From: Sphingosinicella sp963974575
GTDB lineage: Bacteria; Pseudomonadota; Alphaproteobacteria; Sphingomonadales; Sphingomonadaceae
DNA: 64,000 bases
Reading direction: 5' to 3'
NCBI RefSeq assembly: GCF_963974575.1
Contig: NZ_CAXBBQ010000003.1
Location: 248,001-312,000 of the forward strand
This document shows positions 52,285 through 61,827 of the stretch, piece after piece. The position numbers and the translations under genes were made by a program. Under the pieces are notes generated by a model. That model did not search any database. It was not told where the DNA came from and was given only the letters and a program-made list of their open reading frames with translations. Each line of letters opens with the position of its first letter. Within the stretch, counting starts at the first letter, position 1.

Positions 52285-54258
52285 GTGGTGGTGATCCGGA
52301 AACATCTGAAGCTCGTTCTTGGTCTCATGGCCTTTGCCGCACATGTAGCGGCCGCACCGGTTCCCGAAAACGGGCCATCCTCAGCACCGCCGACAGCGCC
52401 TTCGACGGCGGCGAATACCCAGGCGCTTACCAAGGCCGATGTCGATGCCTGGCTCGACGGCCTCATGCCTTACGCTCTTTCGCGCGGCGCGGTCGCGGGG
52501 GGTGTCGTCGTCGTCGTGAAGGACGGCCAGGTGCTGACGCAGCGCGGCTACGGCTATTCGGATGTCGAAAAGCGCACCCCGGTCGATCCCGAAAACACGC
52601 TGTTCCGTCCAGGCTCGGTCTCCAAGCTGTTCACGTGGACGGCGGTGATGCAGCTTGTTCAGGAGGGCAAGCTCGACCTCGACGCCGATGTGAACACCTA
52701 CCTCGATTTCGAGATTCCCGCCTACCAGGGCAAACCGGTCACGCTGCGCAACATCATGACGCACACCTCAGGCTTCGAGGAGTCGATACGGAAGCTGATC
52801 TCCGACGAGACGAAAACGCCCGCACCGCTCGATACCGTGCTGAAGCGCTGGGTCCCGAACCGCATTTTCGCGCCGGGCACGACGCCTGCCTATTCAAACT
52901 ATGCGACAGGGGTTGCCGGCTACATCGTCGAGCGCGTGTCGGGAATGCCGTTCGATGACTACATCGACCAGCGCATCCTCATGCCGCTCGGCATGACCCA
53001 TTCGACCTTCCGTCAGCCGCTGCCGGCATCCCTGAAACCGCTGATGTCCCAAAGCTATCAGACGGCTTCCGGCAAGGCGATGCCCTTCGAAGTGGTCGAA
53101 CCCGCGCCCGCGGGCAGCCTTTCGGCGAGCGGTGCGGACATGGGCAAGTTCATGATCGCGCATCTCGCGAACGGCGGGCCACTGCTCTCGCCTGAAACCG
53201 CGAAGACGATGCACACCACCTTCCTCGACATGATCCCGCCGCTCAACCGCATGGCGCTCGGCTTTTACGAGCAGAACCAGAACGGCTATCGCATCATCGG
53301 CCATAACGGCGGAACACAGCGCTTCTTCACCTACCTCTGGCTGCTGATCGACCAAAACGTCGGCGTGTATATCTCGCTCAACAGCGTCGGGAAGGACGGC
53401 GCGCCGAGCGCGATTCACAACGCACTGATCACCGGCTTCATGGATCGCTATTTCCCCGGCACGCCCAAAGACGGCACGGTGGATGCGAAAACCGCCGCGG
53501 TTCATGCCCGGATGATGGCGGGGCATTACATCGCCAGCCGCCGTTCCGACTCCAGCTTCATGCGTACCGGCGCTTTCGCCTCGCAGACCGCCGTGACGGT
53601 GGGCCCGGATGGCGGACTGCTGATCCCCAACTTCAAGACACCGGGCGGCGAACCGCGCGCGTGGAAGGAAATCGCACCCTTCGTGTGGCGCGAGGTTGGC
53701 GGCAAGCAGCGGCTCGCGGCCAAAGTCGTGGATGGCAAGGTCCAGCGCTTCAGCATCGACGCCGGATCGGCAGCAGTCGTGTTCGAGCCCGCACCCTGGC
53801 ACGCGAATGCCGCCTGGCTGAACCCCGCCATGATGTTCGCTGTGATCGTGCTGCTGCTGACGGCGCTGTCATGGCCCGCCGCTGCGATCGCCCGGCGTGT
53901 ATACCGCGCTCCCCTAGCTCTCACCGGGCGGGCGCGCTTGCGCTATCATCTGGTGCGCGGCGTTGCAGTGCTCGTCCTCTTCGTCTGTGCCGGCTGGCTC
54001 TTCATCTTCAGCGCGATGATGCAGCAGGGCTTCACCGCCATAAACGGCAAGTACGATTGGCTGGTCATCCTGCTGCAGGCCGCCGGCCTAGTCGGCTTCA
54101 TCGGTTTTCTGGGGCTCGCACTCTGGAACGCGTGGAGTGCATGGACGCAAGGCCGCTGGGCATCACGCCTGTGGAGCATCGCGCTCCTCCTCGCGGCAGG
54201 CATCACGCTCTGGGCAGCGACGACGTTCGGGCTGCTGAGTTACGGTCTCAATTACTGA
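52285..54258 (+). CDS. serine hydrolase with C-terminal membrane domain (beta-lactamase family)
   Basis: 657 aa. Signal peptide, then a beta-lactamase/PBP-like catalytic domain: nucleophile motif SVSK at residues 111-114 (in TLFRPGSVSKLFTWTA) and YSN at 203-205. The last about 150 residues hold several hydrophobic segments (LNPAMMFAVIVLLLTAL and onward), an anchoring or transport-like membrane module. It shares the motif block and YLDF-IPA stretch with the 57047-58531 hydrolase, so the two are paralogues. GTG 52285 is followed by further GTGs; the exact start is uncertain. Confidence 0.87.
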   Translation: MVVIRKHLKLVLGLMAFAAHVAAAPVPENGPSSAPPTAPSTAANTQALTKADVDAWLDGLMPYALSRGAVAGGVVVVVKDGQVLTQRGYGYSDVEKRTPVDPENTLFRPGSVSKLFTWTAVMQLVQEGKLDLDADVNTYLDFEIPAYQGKPVTLRNIMTHTSGFEESIRKLISDETKTPAPLDTVLKRWVPNRIFAPGTTPAYSNYATGVAGYIVERVSGMPFDDYIDQRILMPLGMTHSTFRQPLPASLKPLMSQSYQTASGKAMPFEVVEPAPAGSLSASGADMGKFMIAHLANGGPLLSPETAKTMHTTFLDMIPPLNRMALGFYEQNQNGYRIIGHNGGTQRFFTYLWLLIDQNVGVYISLNSVGKDGAPSAIHNALITGFMDRYFPGTPKDGTVDAKTAAVHARMMAGHYIASRRSDSSFMRTGAFASQTAVTVGPDGGLLIPNFKTPGGEPRAWKEIAPFVWREVGGKQRLAAKVVDGKVQRFSIDAGSAAVVFEPAPWHANAAWLNPAMMFAVIVLLLTALSWPAAAIARRVYRAPLALTGRARLRYHLVRGVAVLVLFVCAGWLFIFSAMMQQGFTAINGKYDWLVILLQAAGLVGFIGFLGLALWNAWSAWTQGRWASRLWSIALLLAAGITLWAATTFGLLSYGLNY

Positions 54259-54262
54259 TCGA

Positions 54263-54301
54263 TAAAAAAGGGGGACGCCGCAAAGCGCCCCCCCCTTTTT
54301 T
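54263..54301. terminator. bidirectional terminator between serine hydrolase and amidohydrolase genes
   Basis: A run AAAAAAGGGGG pairs with CCCCCTTTTTT around a GC-rich core, with U runs on both strands. It lies between the converging genes and should end both transcripts. Confidence 0.9.
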
Positions 54302-54321
54302 GTTCGGCGGCCGATGTTTGT

Positions 54322-55800
54322 TCAGCGGCCCTTGCCCGTTCCGAGGATCGCCTCGCCCGGGAAGACCTTCTGAGCCAGTTTGCCGCCGTCGACGACGGGG
54401 GTGCCGTTCACCAGAACGTAGCGGATACCGCGCGAGGCCTGCATCGGCTTTTCAAACGTCGCGACATCGGCAACGGTTGCCGGATCGAACAGCGTGAGAT
54501 CGGCGTCGGCGCCAACCGACACGCGGCCCTTCTTCGCCATTTGCGGGGAAATCCCCTCCAGCCGCCGCGCGGGCATGATCGTCATCTTGCGCAGCGCCGC
54601 CATCAAATCGAGCGTACCACGTTCACGTACATAGCGGCCGAGCACGCGCGCATATGTGCCCGCACCGCGCGGATGCTCGCCGGAGGTGACCCACGGCATA
54701 CCATCGGACGCGATCGAGATCGCGGGTTCGGCAATGATCTGATCGACGACGTCTTCGGGGATCATGTGCACGACCACTGCCGCGCCCGGCTGCTCGCGCC
54801 GATAGCGCTCGAACGTCTCCTGCGTCAGCCGCTCGCCGGTCGCGGGCCACTGGAGATCGCCGTAGCTGATGCCGGAGCGTTCCTGCCACCCATCGCGGAA
54901 GAACTCCGATCCGATCGCGGTGCTGCCCGCCGTGTAGGGATAGGCTTCCGACGTGATATCGAGACCGCGCGCCTGCGCGTGCTTCACCATGTCGATCAGG
55001 ATCGGCGTATCCTTGAGGCCCGTGGAATGCAGATGCACGATCTGCAGCGGCGCGCCGGTGATAGCGGCATTCGCGATCACCTCCTGCGCCACCGCGATCG
55101 GCACGCCCGGCGCCGGATCGAGCGGGCGGCTGCGCACGTGGACGAAAACCGGCGCACGCTTTGCCGCGGCCGCCTTGAAGATGTCGTAGATTTCGCTGCG
55201 CCCCGCGCCCGGCGTGTATTCGATGCCGAGCCCATAGCCGAGCGCACCATCGGCAACCTCGCGATCAAGCGCCGCGACAATCGCCTTCTGCTGTTCGGGT
55301 GTCGCGGAGGCCGTATAGGCCTTGCGATCGGCAACCGTCGCTCCGTTGGCTGCGCCGTGACCCTTGCACGGCGCCGACGCGATCACTTCCATGCGCGCGC
55401 ACTGATGCGATGCGGTCGCCCCGTAATTGATGAGCGCCCGACCTTTCAGCGCACCGACGAACGCCTGCACCGGCATCGCGCCGCCTTCGGCATCGATCGC
55501 GGTCGTCACGCCGTCGAGCACCTGCAACTGCTGACCCTTGTCGTGCTGTCCGTGCGCATGGAGATCGACGAAGCCCGGCGCGACGACGAGCCCGCGCGCA
55601 TCGATCGTGCGCTTGCCCTTGAGCGACGCGGCGGAAATCTCGGCGATACGGTTGCCGGTGATGCCGACATTGGCGATCTCGTCGCGTCCGCTCGCGGGGT
55701 CCATCACCCGCCCGCCGGAGATCACGACATCATACGTCTCGGCAAGCGCCGGCGCGGCGAGCGCGGCAAGCGCGGTCGCCAGAAACAGTGCAGTTTTCAT
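54322..55800 (-). CDS. D-aminoacylase-like amidohydrolase, exported
   Basis: 492 aa with signal peptide MKTALFLATALAALAAPALA. Metal-dependent amidohydrolase-family motifs include the HAH at residues 81-83 in FVDLHAHGQHD, a middle His-bearing IVHLHSTGL and SDGMPWVTSGEHPRG. The layout is like N-acyl-D-amino-acid deacylases, so removal of acyl groups from D-amino acids or small peptides is likely, in the periplasm. It starts 10 bases after the beta-lactamase homologue's stop, suggesting one operon. Confidence 0.85.
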   Translation of the reverse strand: MKTALFLATALAALAAPALAETYDVVISGGRVMDPASGRDEIANVGITGNRIAEISAASLKGKRTIDARGLVVAPGFVDLHAHGQHDKGQQLQVLDGVTTAIDAEGGAMPVQAFVGALKGRALINYGATASHQCARMEVIASAPCKGHGAANGATVADRKAYTASATPEQQKAIVAALDREVADGALGYGLGIEYTPGAGRSEIYDIFKAAAAKRAPVFVHVRSRPLDPAPGVPIAVAQEVIANAAITGAPLQIVHLHSTGLKDTPILIDMVKHAQARGLDITSEAYPYTAGSTAIGSEFFRDGWQERSGISYGDLQWPATGERLTQETFERYRREQPGAAVVVHMIPEDVVDQIIAEPAISIASDGMPWVTSGEHPRGAGTYARVLGRYVRERGTLDLMAALRKMTIMPARRLEGISPQMAKKGRVSVGADADLTLFDPATVADVATFEKPMQASRGIRYVLVNGTPVVDGGKLAQKVFPGEAILGTGKGR

Positions 55801-55810
55801 TTACCCCTCC

Positions 55811-56806
55811 TCAATTCGCGAACAGGAAATAGTCGCGCACCGTGCGCGCGATTTCGGCGATAGCGCGTTCCCGGTCGGCAACCGGCGCTGCGCTCGCCTT
55901 CACATAGGCGGCGATCACAACCCCCGTGCCATCGGGCAGGCTCACCATGCCGACGTCGTTCACCGTGCCGCCGATCGTGCCCGTCTTGTGGGCAACCGTG
56001 GTGCCGGGCGGCATCTGGCCGGGCAGGCGCGCGGTTCCGGTGCGGCAACGCTCCATGATTGCGGTGAACGCCTTCGTGCTTTCGGGGGAAAGCGCCTTTC
56101 CAGCGAACATCCGCGTGAGCAGCGTCGCCATTGCCGCCGGGCTCGCCGTGTCCCTGGGATCTGCATCGAACGCCGCATCCGGCAGCGCGCCCTTGGTGGC
56201 AAGCGAGGGGTCGGCCTTGGCGGCGGTTTCGAACGCAGCTTCCAGCGGGCCTTCGCCAAGTCGGAAGAAATCGCGCAGCAGCCGGTTCGTATCCCGATCG
56301 ACGCGCATCGCGTCCACACCCTGCGCACGCACCCACGCCGTCACTGCCGCCGGGCCGCCCGCGGCCTTCATCAGCACGTCGGTCGCCGTGTTGTCGCTTT
56401 GTGTGAGCATTAATTCGAGCAGATTGTGCACCGAAAGACTGACACCGGGATGGATGAAGCGATCGGCGATCACCTCGGACGGCGACATCATCGCCTGCGG
56501 CACATCGAGCATCTGGTCGAGGCGGAGTTCACCCTTGTCGACCATGTCGAGGATCTTGCCCGCCAGCGGCACCTTGTACGTGCTCGCCATCGGGAACGCC
56601 GCATCCGCATTCAGCAGCACACGGGCGCCCTTCCCATCCAGTCGCCACGCCGCGATGCCGACAACGCCGCCCGCACCCGCGGATAGCCTCGCCACTTCCG
56701 AATCCACAATCTTCGTCGTTGCAGGCGCCGCCGCAGCGGGCTCGCCCGCGCTCAATGCAGTAAAAACTAGCGGCAAACAGAGCCAGCGCATGGCGTTCCG
56801 TTTCAT
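55811..56806 (-). CDS. class A beta-lactamase homologue with atypical omega loop
   Basis: 331 aa from ATG 56806, the second of two adjacent ATGs, spaced 5 bases from GGAGG. Signal peptide to about residue 27. Class A motifs are present: SxxK at 75-78 (STYK), SDN at 137-139, KTG at 274-276. The usual general base Glu166 is not found: 36 residues after the SDN serine lies Thr173, in VDRDTNRLL. The segment between VDR (169-171) and DPRDT (216-220) is about 33 residues longer than in TEM. It may hydrolyse beta-lactams poorly, be a peptidase-like relative, or use another base. Confidence 0.82.
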   Translation of the reverse strand: MKRNAMRWLCLPLVFTALSAGEPAAAAPATTKIVDSEVARLSAGAGGVVGIAAWRLDGKGARVLLNADAAFPMASTYKVPLAGKILDMVDKGELRLDQMLDVPQAMMSPSEVIADRFIHPGVSLSVHNLLELMLTQSDNTATDVLMKAAGGPAAVTAWVRAQGVDAMRVDRDTNRLLRDFFRLGEGPLEAAFETAAKADPSLATKGALPDAAFDADPRDTASPAAMATLLTRMFAGKALSPESTKAFTAIMERCRTGTARLPGQMPPGTTVAHKTGTIGGTVNDVGMVSLPDGTGVVIAAYVKASAAPVADRERAIAEIARTVRDYFLFAN

Positions 56807-56970
56807 CATTCCCTCCCTCGTTGGAATTTGAAGGCCGCAGCCTTGGCGCGGTAAATTCTCCGTACAGGACAATGAGAGTAAATTTCTTCAATTGCAACAC
56901 GAGATACGCATCTCGTTATGTGATTGATAAAATGGAATTAAATTTATGGCCGAAAAAGCAGGTATGCTTT

Positions 56971-56997
56971 TTGACAATCCCAATTTGAAAATATCAT
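56971..56997 (+). promoter_or_regulatory. probable promoter of the 57047 serine hydrolase
   Basis: TTGACA at 56971-56976 is followed 15 bases later by TATCAT. The spacing is short for sigma-70. The beginning TTGACAAT is identical to the element before the serine hydrolase at 52285. It sits in an AT-rich part of the 240-base gap shared with the divergent beta-lactamase gene. Confidence 0.45.
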
Positions 56998-57046
56998 CCT
57001 GATATGTCAAAATTCTGGAACATAACATTGGGAAGGGAGAGTCGGG

Positions 57047-58531
57047 GTGATGCGCGAACGCAATCGGTCCATGGCAATGCGGCGTGTTTTCGGCGGAGCT
57101 GCGCTTGCTCTGGCACTCTTGGCAACCACGCCCTCCGCAGCGGCGCCGACTGCATCCGTCGCGAGCGTCGATCCGGCGCGCCTTGCCGGGCTTCCCGAAT
57201 TCATCGACGGCGTGATGGCACAGCAGATCGCCACGCGGGAGGTGGCAGGCGCCGTCGTCACCGTGGTCTCTGGTGGAAAGATCGTTTTCAGCAAAGGCTA
57301 CGGCTACGCCGACATCGACCGGAAGATACCGGTGGATGGCGACAAGACGCTGTTTCGCCCCGGCTCCGTATCAAAGCTGTTCACGTGGACCGCGCTTATG
57401 CAGCAGGTCGAAAAGGGGCGTGTGAAGCTGGACGACGACGTCAACAAATATCTCGACTTCAAGATTCCCGCCACATACGCGAAGCCGATCCTCGTCCGCG
57501 ACCTTCTCACCCACGCGCCGGGTCTTGAAGACAGGGGCGGCATCACGGTGGAGAGCCCGGCCGGCTTCGTTCCGCTCGGCACCTTCCTCAAGGACAACAT
57601 CCCCACCCGCGTCCGCGACTCGGGCGTCGAAAGCTCCTACTCCAACTACGGCTCGGCGATTGCGGGCTACATCGTCCAGCGCGTTTCGGGCGAAGCCTTC
57701 CCGGACTATATCGACCGCCACATCTTCGGCCCGCTCGGAATGACAAGCGCGACCTTTCGCGAGCCGCTGACGGGTACGCGTGCCGAAAACATGGCGCTCG
57801 GCTACGATCTCAAGGATGGCCGCTTCGTCGCCAAGCCTTTCGAGCTTTATGGGAACATCATGCCCGCCGGCTCCGCCTCCGCGACGGGCCCCGACATGGC
57901 GCGCTTCATGCTCGCACATCTCGGCGACGGCGCGCTTGGCGACGCGCGCATCCTGAAACCGGACACCATGAAGCAGATGCGCGAAACGCTGCACAAGAAT
58001 GCGCCGTCCCTGCCGGGCATGGCGTATGGCTACATGGTCGTGCGCGAGGCGGGTCCGCGCCTTGTCGGCCACGGCGGCAACACCGCCGATTTCCACTCGT
58101 TCATGGTCCTCGCCCCCGAAGCGGACTTCGGCTTCTTCGTCTCCACGACGGGAGGTTGGGGAAGCTACGGCGCCCGGACGGAGCTGCAGAACGCCATTAT
58201 CGGCCGCGTTTTCCCTGAAAACCCCGCGCCGCGCTGGACCGGCACATCCACGCCGACAGTCGGCGCCTATCGCACCAACCGCCGAACTTACAGCGATCCG
58301 CCGCAGCCCGAGTTCGACATCAAGGTCAGCGCCTCGGGCCCGCACGGACTCGTCGTGGAGAATCGCGGCAACAAGACCTATTGGGAACAGATCGGCCCGC
58401 AGCTCTACGAGCAGGTTACGGCAGCGCGCGACGGTGGCCCGTTCGAGAAACTTGAATTCTACGGGCCGGAGAACGACCGGAAAATGTCGTTCTCGTCGCA
58501 GCCACACGTTCTTTACCGTGTTGTTAAATAG
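57047..58531 (+). CDS. secreted serine hydrolase (beta-lactamase family), paralogue of 52285
   Basis: 494 aa from GTG 57047, or ATG 57050. Signal-type hydrophobic segment at residues 14-32, nucleophile motif SVSK at 107-110 and YSN at 198-200. It has no C-terminal membrane domain, unlike the related protein at 52285. A C-terminal region (residues 390-494) with a beta-rich look may be a lipocalin-like addition, not confirmed. Divergent from the beta-lactamase/amidohydrolase pair and followed by TonB-dependent receptor genes. Confidence 0.87.
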   Translation: MMRERNRSMAMRRVFGGAALALALLATTPSAAAPTASVASVDPARLAGLPEFIDGVMAQQIATREVAGAVVTVVSGGKIVFSKGYGYADIDRKIPVDGDKTLFRPGSVSKLFTWTALMQQVEKGRVKLDDDVNKYLDFKIPATYAKPILVRDLLTHAPGLEDRGGITVESPAGFVPLGTFLKDNIPTRVRDSGVESSYSNYGSAIAGYIVQRVSGEAFPDYIDRHIFGPLGMTSATFREPLTGTRAENMALGYDLKDGRFVAKPFELYGNIMPAGSASATGPDMARFMLAHLGDGALGDARILKPDTMKQMRETLHKNAPSLPGMAYGYMVVREAGPRLVGHGGNTADFHSFMVLAPEADFGFFVSTTGGWGSYGARTELQNAIIGRVFPENPAPRWTGTSTPTVGAYRTNRRTYSDPPQPEFDIKVSASGPHGLVVENRGNKTYWEQIGPQLYEQVTAARDGGPFEKLEFYGPENDRKMSFSSQPHVLYRVVK

Positions 58532-58554
58532 CAACCTATAGAGAGAAACATCGT

Positions 58555-58608
58555 CCTATTCAGGATATCGATGTAGACAACTGAAAATTTTTGGGTGATT
58601 TTCTGATT
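58555..58608 (+). promoter_or_regulatory. leader shared by the two TonB-receptor genes, copy 1
   Basis: The stretch runs CCTATTCAGGATATCGATGT, then AGACA and an A/T-rich GGGTGATTTT block. It matches 61711-61765 at most positions and lies about 70 bases before the receptor start. The GACAA and TTTGGG-TGATTTT parts also resemble the promoter before the gene at 52285. Confidence 0.6.
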
Positions 58609-58677
58609 TTGAAACAGACGCTCGCGCAGCCGCGCCGAGCGCGATTTCCTTCACAAGCACGTCAAGAGGGGACTGTC

Positions 58678-61419
58678 ATGACTATGCCTGTTATCCGTTC
58701 ATCCACCCGCATCGCGTCGGCCAGCGCGCTCGCGATTGGAATCGCACTCGCGGTTTCCGGTCCGGCATTCGCGCAGGAAGCCGCAGACACAACCGCAGCC
58801 GAAAATTCGGACGTCATCATCATCACCGGATCGCGCATCAGCACGGTCGGCTTCGACGCACCGACGCCGACCACGGTCGTGAGCGCTGCGGACCTGAAGC
58901 TCGGCGGCCGCACGGACATCCAGGCGGCTCTCGCCGACCTGCCGCAGTTCCGCATGACGCAGAGTGCGACTTCCACGAACACCGTCACCACGTCGGGTGT
59001 TTCGCCGGCTGACCTCCGCGGTCTCGGTGCCTCGCGCACGCTCGTACTCATCAACGGTCGTCGCTATGTCACCCTCAATGACCTGCAGACCATCCCGTAC
59101 GGTCTCGTAAAGAGCATCGACGTTGTCACCGGCGGCGCCTCGGCGGCCTATGGCACCGATGCTGTGGCAGGTGTCGTCAACATCATGCTCGACAACAAGC
59201 GTGAAGGTTTCGAACTCGGCGCGCAGACCGGCATTTCGTCACGCGGCGACGGAGCGAAATACCTCCTCGAGGGTTCGGCAGGCTTCAAGTTCGACGACGG
59301 GCGCGGCCACGTGATCTTCGGCGCCGACTACCTCAACGACAAGGGCGTCATCCCCGGCGTCGCTCGTCCGCGCATCGGTGCTGCAGCTTTCTATCCGAAC
59401 GAGAACGGCTTTTTGGAGCCCACCATGGGCTTGACAGAAAACAATCGCCACGAGCAGGGTGTCATCAACACCGGCGTCCTTGCTGGCCAGGTCTTCAATA
59501 ACGACGGCACGCTGCGGCCGTACCAGTATGGCCAGATCAACCCTGGCGGCGGCAGTTTGATGATCGGTGGCGAAGGCTACCACATCGACAACTACCGTTC
59601 ACTGTCCGCTCCGATCGAGCGCGTGAATGCGCTGGTGCGCACCAGCTACGACCTCACCGACACGTTCACCGTGTGGGCTGAAGGCAACTATAACCGCGTT
59701 TGGAATGAGCGCGTCTTCTTCCCGGACCTCGGCATCAATCAGCTGACCATTCAGGCTGATAACGCCTACCTGTCCGACGCGATCAAGAGCCAGCTCGCGA
59801 CCGCCGGCCAGACTGAGTTCCGGATGGGCCGCGCGCTCACCGACATGTCGCTGGCGCGGTACGACTTCGAGCGTGAGACCTACCAGGGTGCGATCGGCTT
59901 CGACGGCAGCTTCGCCGACGGCAAGTGGCGTTATTCTGCTTTCGTCAGCAAGGGTAAGCAGACGCAGGATATGACCCTGAAGGACATCACGCTTCGTGAG
60001 AATTTCTTCAATGCCGTGGATGCTGTGACGGGACCGGGCGGAACCCCTGTCTGCCGCATTGCGCTCACGGACCCGACGACGGCGTGTCGTCCGCTCAATC
60101 TGTTTGGTTCGGGAAATGCCGATGCGGCTGCTATTGATTATGCAACCGCCGATTGGAACGTGGTTCAGACTTACAAGCTGACCAACGCGGGGTTCACGCT
60201 GAGCGGCGAGCCGTTCGAACTGTGGAACCACCCGGTTTCGTTCGCGACCGGCTTTGACTATCGCAAGCAGAGCTTCCGTTCCCAGTACGATGAAAACTCG
60301 CTGGCGAATCGTTTCACGACGATCAACGGCGTGAACATCGACGGTGTCGGCAACAACGTGAAGGAAGCCTTCGTCGAAGTCGCAGTGCCGGTTCTTGCGG
60401 ACCTGCCGTTCGCCGAAAAGCTGATGGTCAACGCAGCAGCCCGCTGGTCGGACTACAGCACCGAAGGCACGATCTGGGCCTGGAAGGTCGGCGCAACGTG
60501 GGACATCAACGAAAGCATCACGCTGCGTGCAACGCGCTCGCGTGACGTCCGTGCAGCCAGCATCACCGAACTCTTCGGTACCCGCTCCACGCTGTACACG
60601 TCGGTGAACGATCTCGGCCGTCCGAGTAGCCCGCTGACGAGCATCATCGCCTACACGGGCGGTAATCCTGAGCTGCAGCCCGAAAAGGCTGATACGCTCA
60701 CCGTCGGCATCGTCCTGACGCCGAGCTTCCTCCCGGGCCTCCGCTTCTCGGCTGACTACTATGACATCAAGATCGATGATGTCATCACGACGCTGAATGC
60801 ACAGACCATCGTCAACAACTGCTACAATTCGAACATCCAGGCCGCCTGCGACCAGATCGTTCGTGACGGCACGGGTGCGATTGCGACCATCAACGCCGCG
60901 TACCTGAACATTGCCAAGTTCAGGACCAAGGGCCTCGACTTCGAAGCGTCCTACAAGACCGACCTCGACAGCATCGGTCTTCCGGGTCAACTGAACGTTC
61001 GCGCCCTTGCGAACTACACGGACACGCTGGCACTCGACAACACGGTCGTGAAAATCGATGGCGTTGGTTACCTCGGTTCGCAACAGCCCTTCCTCGTCCC
61101 GCAATGGCGCGGAACGCTCTCCTCCGTTTACGAAAGCGAGCGCATCGGCGCGGACCTCCGCGTTCGCTACGTCGACGGCGGTGGCTATGCTCCGGCAAAC
61201 GTGCTGCCAAACCAGGATCCGTCCAACAGCATCTCGGCTCGCTGGTACTTCGACCTCGGCGCTCGCCTCTACATCCCGTACGGCGACGGCAAGAAGTTCA
61301 CCGTTTATGGCAACGTCCAGAACCTCTTCGACCGCGATCCGGCGGTCGCTGCGGTCAACTCACCGTATCACGATCTGATCGGGCGCTACTTCACGGTCGG
61401 AGCCCGTATCAACTTCTAA
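58678..61419 (+). CDS. TonB-dependent outer membrane receptor 1
   Basis: 913 aa from ATG 58678 (MTMPVIRSSTRIASASALAI, signal peptide ending AFAQ). The TonB-box/plug start ENSDVIIITGSRI leads into a plug domain (DLPQFRMTQSATST, PADLRGLGASRTLVLINGRR, VVTGGASAAYGTDAVAGVVN) and a long beta-barrel ending in INF. It imports a large or complex substrate with energy from TonB; the genes around suggest a peptide or amide substrate. AGAGGGGA precedes the start. Confidence 0.95.
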   Translation: MTMPVIRSSTRIASASALAIGIALAVSGPAFAQEAADTTAAENSDVIIITGSRISTVGFDAPTPTTVVSAADLKLGGRTDIQAALADLPQFRMTQSATSTNTVTTSGVSPADLRGLGASRTLVLINGRRYVTLNDLQTIPYGLVKSIDVVTGGASAAYGTDAVAGVVNIMLDNKREGFELGAQTGISSRGDGAKYLLEGSAGFKFDDGRGHVIFGADYLNDKGVIPGVARPRIGAAAFYPNENGFLEPTMGLTENNRHEQGVINTGVLAGQVFNNDGTLRPYQYGQINPGGGSLMIGGEGYHIDNYRSLSAPIERVNALVRTSYDLTDTFTVWAEGNYNRVWNERVFFPDLGINQLTIQADNAYLSDAIKSQLATAGQTEFRMGRALTDMSLARYDFERETYQGAIGFDGSFADGKWRYSAFVSKGKQTQDMTLKDITLRENFFNAVDAVTGPGGTPVCRIALTDPTTACRPLNLFGSGNADAAAIDYATADWNVVQTYKLTNAGFTLSGEPFELWNHPVSFATGFDYRKQSFRSQYDENSLANRFTTINGVNIDGVGNNVKEAFVEVAVPVLADLPFAEKLMVNAAARWSDYSTEGTIWAWKVGATWDINESITLRATRSRDVRAASITELFGTRSTLYTSVNDLGRPSSPLTSIIAYTGGNPELQPEKADTLTVGIVLTPSFLPGLRFSADYYDIKIDDVITTLNAQTIVNNCYNSNIQAACDQIVRDGTGAIATINAAYLNIAKFRTKGLDFEASYKTDLDSIGLPGQLNVRALANYTDTLALDNTVVKIDGVGYLGSQQPFLVPQWRGTLSSVYESERIGADLRVRYVDGGGYAPANVLPNQDPSNSISARWYFDLGARLYIPYGDGKKFTVYGNVQNLFDRDPAVAAVNSPYHDLIGRYFTVGARINF

Positions 61420-61443
61420 TTTCCCTCCCGGGTCGGGAACAAG

Positions 61444-61480
61444 ATGCCCGCGGATCGACCTCGATTCGCGGGCATTTTTT
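61444..61480 (+). terminator. terminator of TonB receptor 1
   Basis: ATGCCCGCG and CGCGGGCAT form a 9-bp stem followed by TTTTT, 25 bases after the stop. A strong intrinsic terminator, implying that the second receptor has its own promoter. Confidence 0.92.
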
Positions 61481-61710
61481 GTTCGACAATCAAAAAGGTT
61501 GGCGCGGGTCAGCGTTGAGCGCGGGCCTCCCACCCCATTAAACATCCATCGCTTCCAGCCAGCACGCCAGGCGAGGCGGTTATTGGCAGTGTCCACGAGA
61601 ATGAGCTCTTCACCCCACCAGCCCGGCAAGGATGATCGAAAACACCGTTTGACGGGGCGGCGCAAGGATTGCCGGTGTGTTCTCAAAGCAACCCATTAGG
61701 AAAATTAAGT

Positions 61711-61765
61711 CCCATTTAGGATATTGATGTGGACACCTCGAAAGTTTTGGTGAACTTTCCACGGT
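61711..61765 (+). promoter_or_regulatory. leader shared by the two TonB-receptor genes, copy 2
   Basis: CCCATTTAGGATATTGATGT followed by GGACA and an A/T-rich stretch matches copy 1 at 58555-58608. The rest of the gap 61481-61827 holds no gene that could be supported; the frames across it lack ribosome-binding sites. Confidence 0.6.
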
Positions 61766-61827
61766 CGAAATAACGTTCGCGTACTTAGACGATCGCACAT
61801 TTCGAAGCAGGTCAAAAGGGGACTGTA

